A DNA stretch of 64,000 bases from Cellulomonas wangleii (GCF_018388445.1 NZ_CP074405.1:3286001-3350000), one strand, 5' to 3'; positions 1-9,348 are shown, numbered from the stretch's first letter. Notes: generated from the sequence alone by a model not told the origin. Program-made: numbers and translations.

Positions 1-161
1 CCGGTGAGACGGTCGAGGGCCGCGACACCGACTACGACGAGCCGGTCGAGCGCGCGGCCGTCGAGCGGGAGGTCTTCGGCCACGCCGCCACGCCGCCCGT
101 GGACGGGCAGGCCGGCACGGAGGTCGTCGACGACGGTGCGGCGGAGCGCACCGAGCGATGA
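1..161 (+). CDS. C-terminal end of an unidentified protein (partial)
   Basis: An open frame entering from the left edge codes for the last 52 residues of a protein and stops at a TGA that overlaps the ATG of the next gene by four bases (ATGA). The visible tail is acidic and rich in Glu, Asp, Ala and Val, with no motif I recognise. The overlap suggests translational coupling with the downstream phosphatase, so the two probably share an operon. The function cannot be stated from this fragment. Confidence 0.6.
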   Translation, partial: GETVEGRDTDYDEPVERAAVEREVFGHAATPPVDGQAGTEVVDDGAAERTER

Positions 162-931
162 CCCGCGAGATCCGGTCGTGGCTCTCGGACATGGACGGCG
201 TCCTGGTCCACGAGGGCACCGCGCTGCCGGGCGCGGCGGAGTTCGTCGACGCGCTCAAGGCCGCCGGCCGTCCGTTCCTCATCCTCACGAACAACTCGAT
301 CTTCACGCCGCGCGACCTGCGGGCGCGGCTCGCCGCCACCGGGCTCGACGTGCCGGAGGAGTCGATCTGGACGTCCGCGCTGGCGACGGCGCAGTTCCTC
401 ACCGACCAGATGCCCGGGGGCTCCGCGTACGTCATCGGCGAGGCCGGCCTGACGACCGCCCTCTACGAGGCCGGCTACACGCTGACCGCCACCCGCCCCG
501 ACTTCGTCGTGCTCGGTGAGACGCGCACCTACTCGTTCGAGGCGATCACGCAGGCCATCCGCCTGGTCCAGGGCGGCGCCCGGTTCATCGCCACGAACCC
601 CGACGTCACGGGGCCCAGCGCCGACGGCGACCTGCCGGCGACCGGCGCCGTGGCCGCGATGATCTCGGCCGCGACCGGACGCAAGCCCTACTTCGTCGGC
701 AAGCCCAACCCGATGATGATCCGCTCGGCGCTCAACCGGATCGACGCGCACTCGGAGACGACGGTCATGGTCGGCGACCGCATGGACACCGACGTCGTGG
801 CCGGCATCGAGGCGGGCCTGCGCACGTACCTGGTGCTCACGGGGTCCACGCGGGAGCAGGACGTGCAGCGCTTCCCGTTCCGCCCCACGGCGGTGCTGGA
901 CTCGGTGCAGGACCTGCTCGCGCTCGTCTGA
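158..931 (+). CDS. HAD-superfamily phosphatase, NagD type
   Basis: This 257-residue protein has the haloacid dehalogenase fold of the NagD / 4-nitrophenylphosphatase branch. Visible motifs are the nucleophile motif DMDGVL with D11 and D13, the TNN motif at 44-46, the conserved lysine in GKPNP (K182), and the metal-binding GDRMDTD at 206-212. The long segment between motifs II and III matches a C2-type cap. Such enzymes are cytoplasmic Mg-dependent phosphatases of nucleotides or sugar phosphates; the substrate cannot be read from sequence. The ATG overlaps the preceding stop codon, which fixes the start and indicates an operon with the upstream gene. Confidence 0.88.
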   Translation: MTREIRSWLSDMDGVLVHEGTALPGAAEFVDALKAAGRPFLILTNNSIFTPRDLRARLAATGLDVPEESIWTSALATAQFLTDQMPGGSAYVIGEAGLTTALYEAGYTLTATRPDFVVLGETRTYSFEAITQAIRLVQGGARFIATNPDVTGPSADGDLPATGAVAAMISAATGRKPYFVGKPNPMMIRSALNRIDAHSETTVMVGDRMDTDVVAGIEAGLRTYLVLTGSTREQDVQRFPFRPTAVLDSVQDLLALV

Positions 932-1010
932 GGGGCGTCCGGGCCGCCCAGGGGCTCCTCCGGGGCCGTTCGTCCCGCCTGCACGCCCTGCGCCGGGGGC
1001 ACGCTGGAGC

Positions 1011-2030
1011 ATGCGCAACAGCGAGCTCGCCCAGGTGCTGCGCGCGGCCAACCCCTGGTGGTCGCGTCGCCGCCGTGCGTCCTGGGTGCTCGACGACGCC
1101 GACCTGGCGACCCGCGCACGCCACGAGTGGCAGCCGGCGACGCAGGCGGCCCGCTCGCTCCTGGCGGACCTCGCCGCCGGACCCCGTCCCGGCACGGTGA
1201 CCGTCGTCGCCGGCCCGCGCGGCGTCGGCAAGACGACCGCGGTCAAGGACGTCGTCGCGCATCTCGTGGCGGACCCCCGCACCGACCCCCGCCGCGTGGT
1301 GCTCGTCCCGGTCCAACGGACCGAGCCCGACGGCACGGTCGCGCAGTGGGAGCCTGCCGACCTCTCCACGACGGTGCGCACCCCCACCCGGACCGGTGCT
1401 CCGGCGTGCGACGACCCGCGCGTGCTGGTCCTGGACGAGGTGGGCACCGTCGCCGGGTGGCCCCAGGTGGCCGCCCACGCGTTCCACCGCGGCGACCAGG
1501 TGGTCGTCACGACGTCCGTGCTCGACCCCGCCGACCTCGCCGCCCTGGAGCAGGAGGTGCCGGCCGCCACGGTCCGGCGCCTGCACCCCGCGAGCATGTC
1601 CGAGGTCCTGCTCGCCCAGCCGGGCGGTGGCACGCAGGACGTGCGCAGCGCCTACCTGCGCCACGGCGGCCTGCCGCGCGCGCTGGCCGAGCACCGCGAC
1701 CTGGGCGACGTCGGCGACGAGCTGGTCCGGTGGCTGGCGGCGGGGCTGCACCACGACGTCTGCCGCGGCGAGGGCGGCTGCCCGACCGAGCTGCTGCTGG
1801 CGGCGCTGTGCGCGACCACCGACCGGTTCGTCGAGCCGCAGCAGCTGGCACGTGCGCTCCGCCTGTCGACGGCCGAGGTGGCGCGGCTGCTGGCACGCCT
1901 GGAGCAGGCGCACCTGCTGGACCCGCGCCGCGGCCTGGTCGACCCGCTGCTGCACCGGCTGCCGTCACTGCTGGCGCCCGACCGGTACGCCGCACCGTCG
2001 GCCCAGCACATCGCGACGTTCTCGCACTGA
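1011..2030 (+). CDS. AAA-type ATPase, AAA_14/DUF4143-like
   Basis: The 339-residue product carries a Walker A motif GPRGVGKTT at 68-76 and a Walker B strand RVLVLDEVG at 137-145. The C-terminal third has a winged-helix look (LSTAEVARLLARLEQAHLL). This order resembles the AAA_14/DUF4143 ATPases, a poorly characterised group. No membrane segment or signal peptide is visible. A CACGCT hexamer five bases before the ATG may be a -10 box giving a leaderless mRNA. The gene is convergent with the LemA gene and ends just before a perfect hairpin. The role is unknown. Confidence 0.7.
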   Translation: MRNSELAQVLRAANPWWSRRRRASWVLDDADLATRARHEWQPATQAARSLLADLAAGPRPGTVTVVAGPRGVGKTTAVKDVVAHLVADPRTDPRRVVLVPVQRTEPDGTVAQWEPADLSTTVRTPTRTGAPACDDPRVLVLDEVGTVAGWPQVAAHAFHRGDQVVVTTSVLDPADLAALEQEVPAATVRRLHPASMSEVLLAQPGGGTQDVRSAYLRHGGLPRALAEHRDLGDVGDELVRWLAAGLHHDVCRGEGGCPTELLLAALCATTDRFVEPQQLARALRLSTAEVARLLARLEQAHLLDPRRGLVDPLLHRLPSLLAPDRYAAPSAQHIATFSH

Positions 2031-2037
2031 GCACGAC

Positions 2038-2065
2038 GACGCCCGGCCACCACGGGCCGGGCGTC
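2038..2065. terminator. Bidirectional hairpin terminator
   Basis: An 11-bp perfect stem (GACGCCCGGCC paired with GGCCGGGCGTC) with a six-base loop lies between the convergent ATPase and LemA genes. There is no T-tract, as usual for GC-rich actinobacteria, so termination is inferred from position and symmetry. Confidence 0.6.
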
Positions 2066-2086
2066 GGGTGGTGCGGCAGCGGCGGC

Positions 2087-2656
2087 TCAGAACCCCACGG
2101 TCGGGGCCCGACGCACCTGCGGGTCGTCGACCTCGAAGTACTCGGCGCGCGTGAACCCGAACGCACCGGCCACGAGGTTGGCGGGGAACGACTCGACCTT
2201 GGTGTTGAGCTCGCGCACGTTGGCGTTGTAGAACCGGCGCCCCGCGGCGATGCGGTCCTCGGTGTTGGCCAGCTCGGCCTGCAGCTGCTGGAAGTTCTCG
2301 CTGGCGCGCAGCACGGGGTAGTTCTCGGCGACGGCGAGCAGCCGGCCGAGCGCGGCGTTCAGCGCGTTCTCCTGCGTGGCCTGCTCGGCGGGCCCGGCGC
2401 TCGGTCCTGCGGCCGCCGCGCGGGCGCGCGTGACCTCGTCGAACACGCCGCGCTCGTGGGCGGCGTACCCCTTGACCGTCTCGACGAGGTTGGGGATCAG
2501 GTCGTGCCGGCGGTGCAGCTCGACGTCGATCTGCCGCCACGACTCCTGCACGAGGTTCCGCAGGCGGACGAACCCGTTGTACTGCGCGACCCCCCACAGC
2601 AGCACGAGGACGACGACGACGGCGATCACGACGAGGGCGATGAGGCCTCCGCTCAC
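2087..2656 (-). CDS. LemA family membrane-anchored protein
   Basis: The GTG at 2656 gives a 189-residue protein; the upstream sequence AAGGAG five bases before it decides the start against a longer in-frame ORF. An N-terminal hydrophobic helix (GLIALVVIAVVVVLVLLW) is followed by the conserved LemA body: YNGFVRLRNLVQESW, RHDLIPNLVETVKGYA, ENYPVLRASENF and FYNANVREL. LemA proteins have a short outside N-terminus and a large helical cytoplasmic domain; their biochemical role is unsettled. The next gene upstream on this strand codes for another membrane protein and may be cotranscribed. Confidence 0.9.
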   Translation of the reverse strand: MSGGLIALVVIAVVVVLVLLWGVAQYNGFVRLRNLVQESWRQIDVELHRRHDLIPNLVETVKGYAAHERGVFDEVTRARAAAAGPSAGPAEQATQENALNAALGRLLAVAENYPVLRASENFQQLQAELANTEDRIAAGRRFYNANVRELNTKVESFPANLVAGAFGFTRAEYFEVDDPQVRRAPTVGF

Positions 2657-2709
2657 GGCGACTCCTTGGGTCGGGACGTGCGCCGATCGTACCGGCCGCG
2701 TCCCCGTGC

Positions 2710-3498
2710 TCAGGTGCCGCGTGCGACGTCGTCCCGGGCCGGGTCGTACCCGTGGTCCTGCCACACGTGGCGCGGGACCCCCCGCACCACGGCCGCCAGC
2801 ACGCCCAGCCGGGGTGCGATGCGGGCGGTGTCCGTGGCGCCCGTCTCCCAGGACGTGATCCACGTGCCCTCGATGCGCCAGGCGACGCCGAGGGCGTCGG
2901 GCCGCAGCAGCCGTTCGAGGGTGCGCGGGTGCAGGATCGCGTGCGCCGTGCGCGCGTCCGGCGCGTCGACCCGGTACGCGGCGTTGAACGCCGCGGACTC
3001 CAGCTGCAGGTCGCGCGCACCGAACGCCTTGGCCACGCGGGCGCCCACGCCCTCGGCGGTCACCTCGAGCGTCGGCAGGTGGGCGGGCAGGCGGAGCGCG
3101 ACGACGTGCACCTCGTGCTCGCGCCGCTCGTCACCGCTGCCCGTGGTCCACGTGTACGTGAACGACACGGCGGACAGCCCCTCGTACGTGCCGGTCAGGA
3201 CCTCCGTGACCGTGCGCGAACGGCCCTGGCCGAAGGGCCGGCCCGTCTGCAGGGCGGCCAGACCGAGCCCGGGGTCCCGCGGTGCGAAGGTCCAGCCGGT
3301 CGCCGCCGCCCACGCCGTCAGCTCCGCGGCGCGCCGGCTCCGCAGCCACGCGCCGCCCACGGCGCTCAGCACGGCGACCGCGCCGATGAGCAGGAGCATC
3401 CCGCCGCCCTGCGGAGCCAGACCGGTCCACGAGCCCACGGTGACGAACGCGACCAGCCCCAGCACGGCGTACGCGCCGAACCGCACCCCCTGCCGCAC
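2710..3498 (-). CDS. Two-helix membrane protein of unknown function
   Basis: This 262-residue protein starts with two transmembrane helices (about 9-27 and 33-52) and continues as a soluble domain containing two apparent beta-rich halves (VSFTYTWTTGSGDERREHEVHVVAL and an Ile/Trp-rich C-terminal part). I do not recognise a characterised family. It lies between pyrE and the LemA gene on the same strand with gaps of 11 and 53 bases, so a pyrE-led operon is likely. The GTG at 3498 is the ORF's first start; a later start is possible. Confidence 0.6.
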   Translation of the reverse strand: MRQGVRFGAYAVLGLVAFVTVGSWTGLAPQGGGMLLLIGAVAVLSAVGGAWLRSRRAAELTAWAAATGWTFAPRDPGLGLAALQTGRPFGQGRSRTVTEVLTGTYEGLSAVSFTYTWTTGSGDERREHEVHVVALRLPAHLPTLEVTAEGVGARVAKAFGARDLQLESAAFNAAYRVDAPDARTAHAILHPRTLERLLRPDALGVAWRIEGTWITSWETGATDTARIAPRLGVLAAVVRGVPRHVWQDHGYDPARDDVARGT

Positions 3499-3509
3499 CG
3501 CGGTGCCCG

Positions 3510-4085
3510 TCAGGCCAGGCCGAGGTCGGACAGGTCGAGCAGGTGGTGGTACGCGACGCCGAGCGCCTCGATCGCCTCGCGCGCGCCGGTGCCGCGGTCG
3601 ACGATCGTCGCGACGGCCACGACCTCGCCGCCCGCCTCCCGCACGGCCTCGACCGCGGTGATGGCCGACCCGCCCGTGGTCGACGTGTCCTCGACGACGA
3701 CCACGCGACGACCGGCCACGTCGGGGCCCTCGATGCGGCGCTGCAGGCCGTGGGCCTTGCCCGCCTTGCGCACGACGAACGCGTCGAGGTCCTGCCCGCG
3801 CGACGCGGCGGCGTGCAGCAGCGCCGTGGCGACGGGGTCCGCACCCAGCGTGAGCCCGCCGACGGCGTCGATCTCCGCGGTGCCCAGACCGACCTCCTCG
3901 AGCAGGTCGAGCAGCAGGTGGCCGATGAGCGGGGCAGCCCGGTGGTGCAGCGTCACCCGGCGCAGGTCGACGTAGTAGTCGGCCTCCTTGCCGGACGACA
4001 GCGTGACCCGCCCGTGCACGACGGCGAGGTCACGGACGAGGGCGACGAGCTGGTCACGGGGCGCTGCGGCGGGGGCGTCGGTCAC
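3510..4085 (-). CDS. pyrE: Orotate phosphoribosyltransferase
   Basis: The enzyme joins orotate to PRPP to form orotidine 5'-phosphate in pyrimidine synthesis. The 191-residue product shows SSGKEADYYVDLRR near residue 30, the RKxxKxHG loop (K107, K110), and the PRPP-binding signature VEDTSTTGGS at 131-140. The GTG at 4085 is chosen because the family motifs begin soon after it and a TACCCT hexamer lies exactly six bases upstream, consistent with a leaderless mRNA. The longer in-frame extension is Pro/Ala-rich and unlikely. No other pyrimidine gene is adjacent. Confidence 0.93.
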   Translation of the reverse strand: MTDAPAAAPRDQLVALVRDLAVVHGRVTLSSGKEADYYVDLRRVTLHHRAAPLIGHLLLDLLEEVGLGTAEIDAVGGLTLGADPVATALLHAAASRGQDLDAFVVRKAGKAHGLQRRIEGPDVAGRRVVVVEDTSTTGGSAITAVEAVREAGGEVVAVATIVDRGTGAREAIEALGVAYHHLLDLSDLGLA

Positions 4086-4181
4086 GGCCCGAGGGTACCG
4101 GGCCGCCCCGGCGCCCGGCGTCCGGCGTCCGGGTGCCGGGGCGGCCGCTGCCGCGGGCACGCAGCCCGACGGGCCGACGGG

Positions 4182-4976
4182 TCAGGACTCGTCGGTCTGC
4201 GCCTGCGCACCGTCCGGCAGCGCGCGCCGGTACCCGCCGAACGCCCGCACCGCGGAGCGGGGCGCGAGGCGCAGCAGCGCCGAGACCGCCTTGTACCGCA
4301 GGCTCGGCGTCGACAGGACGACACCGCGGCGGACGTCCGCGAGCGCGGCGGCCACCACGTCCTCGGCGTCGAGCCAGCCCACCTCGGGGTAGTGCGCCGT
4401 GTCGATGCGCCCGCGCTCGTGGAACTCGGTGCGCGTGAACCCCGGGGCGACGACGGTCGCGGTGACGCCCGTCCCCTTGAGCTCGACCGACAGGGCCTCG
4501 GTGAACACCCGCACCCACGCCTTGTGCGCGGAGTAGGTGCCGGTCGCGATGAGCCCGGCGACGGATCCGACGTTGAGGATCGCGCCGCGGCCGCGCGCCC
4601 GCATCGCGCCGGCGGCCTCGTGCGACAGCACCATGACGGCCCGGACCATGAGGTCGAGCGCCCGCTCCTCCGCGGCGAGGTCGCCGTCGACGAAGCTCTG
4701 GTTGAGCCCCATGCCCGCGTTGTTGACGAGCAGCCCGACGGGCCGCTCGTCCGAGCGCAGGCGGGCGGCGACGCGCTCGAGGTCGCCGCGGTCGGTGAGG
4801 TCGGCGGCGAGCACCTCGGCACGGACGCCGGCCGCGGCCTCGAGCTGCGAGGCGAGGCGGGTCAGCCGCTGCTCGTCGCGGGCGACGAGGACGACGTCGT
4901 GGCGGGCGGTGGCGAGCTGCCAGGCGAACTCCAGACCGAGTCCGGCGCTGGCGCCGGTGACGAGTGCGGTTCCCAT
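4182..4976 (-). CDS. Short-chain dehydrogenase/reductase (classical SDR)
   Basis: The 264-residue protein has the NAD(P)-binding TGASAGLG at 7-14, NNAG at 85-88, and the catalytic Ser138, Tyr148 and Lys152. It resembles the oxidoreductases often annotated as YqjQ/DltE-like; the substrate is unknown. ATG 4976 is preferred to GTG 4985 because a TAGGGT hexamer lies seven bases before the ATG, and the Rossmann strand starts immediately after it. A second, divergent SDR begins 180 bases away. Confidence 0.85.
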   Translation of the reverse strand: MGTALVTGASAGLGLEFAWQLATARHDVVLVARDEQRLTRLASQLEAAAGVRAEVLAADLTDRGDLERVAARLRSDERPVGLLVNNAGMGLNQSFVDGDLAAEERALDLMVRAVMVLSHEAAGAMRARGRGAILNVGSVAGLIATGTYSAHKAWVRVFTEALSVELKGTGVTATVVAPGFTRTEFHERGRIDTAHYPEVGWLDAEDVVAAALADVRRGVVLSTPSLRYKAVSALLRLAPRSAVRAFGGYRRALPDGAQAQTDES

Positions 4977-5154
4977 GGGCGCCACCCTACGGATCGCGCG
5001 CCCGTCGCGTCGCGTCGGCGGGTCCGCCGCGCGGCGGATCCGCAGGTGGCGGGCCCTCGTGCGGTGTCAGGTGCCCGGTCCGCGGTCTCCGGGTGCCCGC
5101 CTGCCGGACCGCCCGTAGCGTGGTGCGCCCGACGTCGACCCGGAGGTGCGTGCC

Positions 5155-5970
5155 ATGGAGACGCCCCTGCTGCCCGCCCCGCTCGCGCTCGTCACCGGTG
5201 CGTCGAGCGGCATCGGCCTGGAGATCGCGACGCGGCTGGCCGAGCTGGGCCACGACCTCGTCGTCACCGCCGAGGACGAGGCGATCGGCCTGGTCGCCGA
5301 GGGCCTGACGCAGCACGGCCGCGCGGCGCGGGCCGTGCGCGCCGACCTCACGCAGGCCGAGGGGGTCGACGCGCTCGTCGCCGACGTCGTGGCCGGGGGA
5401 CGGCCGCTGGACGTGCTCGTGCTCAACGCGGGGCGGGGCGCCGGCGGCGCGTTCCTCGACGTGCCGCTGGAGGACGACCTGGCCACGATCGCGCTCGACG
5501 TGGTCGCCCCGGTGCGGCTGGCCAAGGCGCTGCTGCCCGCGATGGTCGAGCGCGGTGTCGGCCGGGTCCTGGTGACGTCGTCCGTGGGCGCGCTCATGCC
5601 CGGGCCGTACTACGCGACGTACGCCGCGTCGAAGGCGTTCGACCTGTCGTTCGCGCAGGCGCTGCGGTACGAGCTGCGGGACACGGGTGTCACCGTCACG
5701 GCGCTGCTGCCGGGCCCGACCGACACCGACTTCTTCGAGACCGCCGGCATGCAGGACACGCGCGCGGGGCAGGGCCACAAGGACGACCCCGCCGACGTGG
5801 CCCGGCAGGCGGTCGACGGTCTGCTGAAGGGGGACGAGAAGGTCGTGGTGCGGTCGCTGCAGGCACGGGGCCAGGCCGCCGCGGGTGCGCTGCTGAGCGA
5901 CGGCGCCGGGGCGGCGCTGCAGGCCCGGTTCGTCGAGCCGCGGGACACCGAGCCCGCCGACGGGCGCTGA
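5155..5970 (+). CDS. Short-chain dehydrogenase/reductase (classical SDR)
   Basis: A 271-residue SDR with TGASSGIG at 14-21, NAG at 91-93 and catalytic Tyr156 and Lys160 preceded by Ser142/Ser143. The ATG at 5155 is eight bases after GGAGG, which overlaps and so argues against the in-frame GTG at 5146. A TAGCGT hexamer around 5116 is a plausible -10 box. It is divergent from the neighbouring SDR and only about as similar to it as family members are in general, so recent duplication is not indicated. The substrate is unknown. Confidence 0.85.
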   Translation: METPLLPAPLALVTGASSGIGLEIATRLAELGHDLVVTAEDEAIGLVAEGLTQHGRAARAVRADLTQAEGVDALVADVVAGGRPLDVLVLNAGRGAGGAFLDVPLEDDLATIALDVVAPVRLAKALLPAMVERGVGRVLVTSSVGALMPGPYYATYAASKAFDLSFAQALRYELRDTGVTVTALLPGPTDTDFFETAGMQDTRAGQGHKDDPADVARQAVDGLLKGDEKVVVRSLQARGQAAAGALLSDGAGAALQARFVEPRDTEPADGR

Positions 5971-6050
5971 GGCGCCGGGTCCCGGCCTCCCGTCCACAGC
6001 CGGACGCCGACGCGCCCCGCCGCACGCCCGACGGCTCGTAGGGTGGGGGC

Positions 6051-8138
6051 GTGCTGCCGGACCCCGCCGTTCCCGAGACCCGTCGCCGACGGTCGGCCGG
6101 ACCGCTCGACGACCCGCCGCCCGCCGACGCCCCGACCTGGGACGACGCGCCGGCCGAGCCGTGGTGGGACGACGCTCCCCCGCCGCCGGACGACGCCCCG
6201 CCGCCCGAGGCGTGGGACGAGGACCCGTGGGGCGCGCCGGCGCCGGGCCGCACGAGCGCGCGCCGACCGGACGCGCCGCGCAGCACGGCCGCGGGACGCC
6301 CGGCCCCGTCCCACGGGACGCCGGCCGAGGTGCTGCACCGGGTCTGGGGCTACGAGGCGTTCCGCGGCGAGCAGGCCGCGATCGTCGACACCGTGGTCGC
6401 CGGCGGTGACGCGGTGGTGCTCATGCCCACCGGCGGCGGCAAGTCGCTGTGCTACCAGGTGCCCGCGCTGGTGCGCGAGGGCACCGGGGTCGTCGTCTCC
6501 CCGCTGATCGCGCTCATGCAGGACCAGGTCGACGCGCTGTCGGCCCTGGGTGTGCGCGCCGGGTTCCTCAACTCGACGCAGGAGCGCGACCAGCGCCGGG
6601 CGGTGGAGGCCGCGTTCCTGGCGGGCGAGCTGGACCTGCTCTACCTGGCCCCCGAGCGGCTGCGCGTCCCGGAGACCCTCGACCTGCTGGACCGCGGCCA
6701 CGTCGCGCTGTTCGCGATCGACGAGGCGCACTGCGTGTCCCAGTGGGGGCACGACTTCCGCCCCGACTACCTGGCGCTGTCGCTGCTGCACGAGCGCTGG
6801 CCCGACGTGCCGCGGATCGCGCTCACCGCCACCGCGACGCACACGACGCACCGGGAGATCTGCGAGCGCCTGCAGCTGACGGACGCCGCGCAGTTCGTCG
6901 CGAGCTTCGACCGCCCCAACATCCGCTACCGGATCGTGCCGAAGGACAACCCCCGCGCCCAGCTGCTGCAGCTGCTGCGCACCGAGCACGCGGGCGACGC
7001 CGGCATCGTCTACTGCCTGTCGCGGGCGTCCGTCGAGCAGACGGCCGAGACGCTGCGCAAGGAGGGCATCGACGCGCTGCCGTACCACGCAGGGCTCGAC
7101 CGGCGGGTCCGGGCCGCCAACCAGTCCCGGTTCCTGCGGGACGACGGCGTCGTGATGGTCGCGACCATCGCCTTCGGGATGGGGATCGACAAGCCCGACG
7201 TGCGGTTCGTCGCGCACCTGGACCTGCCCAAGTCGGTCGAGGGCTACTACCAGGAGACGGGACGCGCGGGCCGCGACGGGCTGCCGTCGACGGCCTGGCT
7301 CGCGTACGGCCTGGCGGACGTGGTGCAGCAGCGCCGCATGATCGACACGTCCGAGGGCGACGCCGCGCACAAGCGGCGCCTCACGCAGCACCTGGACGCG
7401 ATGCTCGCGCTGTGCGAGACGGTGGACTGCCGCCGGGTGCAGCTGCTCGCGTACTTCGGTCAGGAGTCCGACGGGCCCTGCGGCAACTGCGACACGTGCC
7501 TGGAGCCGCCGCAGTCGTGGGACGGCACCGTGCCGGCGCAGAAGCTGCTGTCGACGGTGGTGCGGCTGGACCAGCGCGGGCAGCGGTACGGGGTGGGCCA
7601 CCTGGTCGACATCCTGCGCGGCAAGGTGACGCCGCGCGTGCAGCAGCTCGGGCACGACCAGCTGTCGACGTTCGGGATCGGGCAGGACCTGTCGGACGGC
7701 GAGTGGCGCGGCGTGGTGCGTCAGCTGCTCGCGGCCGAGCTGCTCGCGGTCGACACCGAGGGCTACGGCACGATCCGCCTGCTGCCCGCGTCGGCGGAGG
7801 TGCTGCGCGGGGAGCGCGAGGTGCGGCTGCGCCGCGAGCCGGAGCGCACCGGGCGCTCGACGCGGGAGCGACGCGGCTCCGGACGCACCCCGGCGGCGGC
7901 GGCGGACCTGACGGGCGGCGACGCCGGGCTGTTCGAGGCGCTGCGCGCGTGGCGCGCGGGCGCCGCCAAGGAGCAGGGCGTGCCCGCGTACGTGGTGTTC
8001 CACGACGCGACGCTGCGCGAGATCGCGACCCGTCGCCCGACGACGCGTGCCGAGCTCGGCACGATCAGCGGGATCGGCGCGGCCAAGCTCGACCGGTACG
8101 CCGAGGGGGTCCTGGCCACGGTCGCGGCCGACGGCTGA
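6051..8138 (+). CDS. recQ: RecQ-family ATP-dependent DNA helicase
   Basis: A 695-residue 3'-5' DNA helicase of recombination and repair. An unusual N-terminal extension of about 85 residues is rich in Pro, Asp and Trp and probably disordered. Then come motif I MPTGGGKS (125-132), DEAH (224-227), the aromatic-rich loop [12 protein letters not shown], motif [12 protein letters not shown] (401-410), a zinc site (C460, C477, C480, C483), a winged-helix RQC region, and an HRDC domain at about 620-695. A TAGGGT hexamer six bases before the GTG supports this start and a leaderless transcript. Canonical RecQ proteins are near 600 residues; the excess is the extension. Confidence 0.93.
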   Translation: MLPDPAVPETRRRRSAGPLDDPPPADAPTWDDAPAEPWWDDAPPPPDDAPPPEAWDEDPWGAPAPGRTSARRPDAPRSTAAGRPAPSHGTPAEVLHRVWGYEAFRGEQAAIVDTVVAGGDAVVLMPTGGGKSLCYQVPALVREGTGVVVSPLIALMQDQVDALSALGVRAGFLNSTQERDQRRAVEAAFLAGELDLLYLAPERLRVPETLDLLDRGHVALFAIDEAHCVSQWGHDFRPDYLALSLLHERWPDVPRIALTATATHTTHREICERLQLTDAAQFVASFDRPNIRYRIVPKDNPRAQLLQLLRTEHAGDAGIVYCLSRASVEQTAETLRKEGIDALPYHAGLDRRVRAANQSRFLRDDGVVMVATIAFGMGIDKPDVRFVAHLDLPKSVEGYYQETGRAGRDGLPSTAWLAYGLADVVQQRRMIDTSEGDAAHKRRLTQHLDAMLALCETVDCRRVQLLAYFGQESDGPCGNCDTCLEPPQSWDGTVPAQKLLSTVVRLDQRGQRYGVGHLVDILRGKVTPRVQQLGHDQLSTFGIGQDLSDGEWRGVVRQLLAAELLAVDTEGYGTIRLLPASAEVLRGEREVRLRREPERTGRSTRERRGSGRTPAAAADLTGGDAGLFEALRAWRAGAAKEQGVPAYVVFHDATLREIATRRPTTRAELGTISGIGAAKLDRYAEGVLATVAADG

Positions 8139-8168
8139 CGCCCCGGGCTGTCGACCTGTCGGGCGGCG

Positions 8169-9266
8169 TCAGCCCACGGGCCCGGTCGAGGACCGGACGA
8201 CCAGGTGCGTGGGCAGCAGCACGGGGTCGGCCGCGTCGCGGCCGCGGGTGACCGGCTCGTCGTCGAGGTCGGGCGCCCGGTCGAGGTCGGAGGCCTCGTC
8301 CGGGTCGGCCGCCGGCGCCGCGTCGGGGTCGTCGTCGGCCGGGCGGTTCCCCTCGAGCCGCGCGAGCAGCAGGTCGGCCGCCATGCGCCCCGCCTCCTCC
8401 ACGGGTGACTCGACGGTCGTCAGGGCGGGACGCACCAGGTCGGCACCGAAGATGTCGTCGCACCCGATGACGCTCAGGCGCTCGGGCACGGGCACCTCGC
8501 GGGCGTCGAGCCGTTCGAGGACACCGAAGGCGAGCAGGTCGTTGAACGCGACGACGGCGGTGGCACCGGCGTCGAGGGCGGCGTCGGCCGCGGCCGCACC
8601 GGCCTGCCGCACCGGGGCGTAGGGGCCGAGCACGACCAGCTCCACGCCCAGGCGCGCCGCGGCCGGCTCCAGTGCCTCGCGGCGGCGCCGGTCGGACCAC
8701 GACGTCACCGGGCCGGAGGCGTAGGCCACCCGCCGGTGCCCCAGCGAGGCCAGGTGCTCGAGCGCCTGGACCATGCCGCCGGCGGTGTCGAGCAGCACGC
8801 CCGGTGTGCCGGGGATGGTGCGGTTGACCACGACGAGCGCGAGATCCGCCGCCGCGGCCGCGATCTGCTCGTCGGACAGACGCGAGGCGGCGAGCACGGC
8901 GCCGTCGACCTGGCCGCGGAGCTTGCGCAGGGTGTCGAGCTCGACCTCGGCGGACTCCTCGGTGTCGGCGAGCACCTGCACGTACCCGGACTCCCGCAGC
9001 CGCGCACCGGTGCCCCGCACCAGCCCGAAGAAGAACGGGTTGGTGACGTCGGGCAGCACGAGCGCGACGGTGGCGGTGCGGCCCGAGAGCAGCGCGCGGG
9101 CCGACGCGCTCGGGATGTACCCGAGCTCCTTGGCGGCCGCGACGACGCGGTCGGCGGTGTCCGCGTTGACCCGGCCGGGGCGGGTCAGCGCCCGCGACGC
9201 GGTCGACACGGCGACCCCTGCGGCCGCTGCCACGTCCCGCAACGTGGGCTGTCGCCTGACGGCCAT
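8169..9266 (-). CDS. LacI-family transcriptional regulator (uronate/xylan type)
   Basis: The 365-residue protein has an N-terminal LacI helix-turn-helix ([20 protein letters not shown], 8-27), hinge helix, and a periplasmic-binding-like effector domain. Residues 307-347 form an Asp/Pro/Ala-rich insertion before the last beta strand, which the other LacI proteins here lack. It is divergent from manD and separated from it by a perfect-arm operator, so it probably represses manD-aguA and itself. Its effector domain resembles that of the LacI at 34841 (shared SWSDxRRR and FNDL/YNDL segments), suggesting related uronate effectors. That assignment is inference. Confidence 0.9.
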   Translation of the reverse strand: MAVRRQPTLRDVAAAAGVAVSTASRALTRPGRVNADTADRVVAAAKELGYIPSASARALLSGRTATVALVLPDVTNPFFFGLVRGTGARLRESGYVQVLADTEESAEVELDTLRKLRGQVDGAVLAASRLSDEQIAAAAADLALVVVNRTIPGTPGVLLDTAGGMVQALEHLASLGHRRVAYASGPVTSWSDRRRREALEPAAARLGVELVVLGPYAPVRQAGAAAADAALDAGATAVVAFNDLLAFGVLERLDAREVPVPERLSVIGCDDIFGADLVRPALTTVESPVEEAGRMAADLLLARLEGNRPADDDPDAAPAADPDEASDLDRAPDLDDEPVTRGRDAADPVLLPTHLVVRSSTGPVG

Positions 9267-9319
9267 GCACCCTCCAGGTCAGCTCGTCGCCGACGGTGCG
9301 GCGGTGCACCGGGCGGATC

Positions 9320-9348
9320 TTGCTGGCAAACGATTGCCAGCCTAGCGT
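9320..9348 (+). promoter_or_regulatory. Promoter of manD-aguA
   Basis: A -35 box TTGCTG (9320-9325) and a -10 box TAGCGT (9343-9348) are separated by exactly 17 bases. The operator palindrome fills almost the whole spacer. Transcription would start near 9355, leaving a leader of about 58 bases with AAGGAG before the manD ATG. Confidence 0.55.
9323..9340. promoter_or_regulatory. LacI-type operator
   Basis: CTGGCAA-ACGA-TTGCCAG has two perfect 7-base arms around a LacI-like centre. It sits between the -35 and -10 boxes of the manD promoter and upstream of the divergent LacI gene, so it is the likely binding site of that regulator. Confidence 0.7.

Noticed and set aside
4..519. A 171-codon plus-strand frame at the left edge
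   Set aside because: Ser/Arg/Pro-rich translation overlapping the phosphatase gene in another frame; the partial gene ending at 161 explains the edge better.
1058..3661. An 867-codon plus-strand frame across the ATPase, LemA and membrane protein genes
   Set aside because: Low-complexity Arg/Pro/Ala translation with no domain, crossing three genes with clear family features in other frames.
5155..5970. Recent tandem duplication of the two neighbouring SDR genes
   Set aside because: They are divergent and differ in cofactor motif, active-site context and C-terminus; similarity is at family level only.
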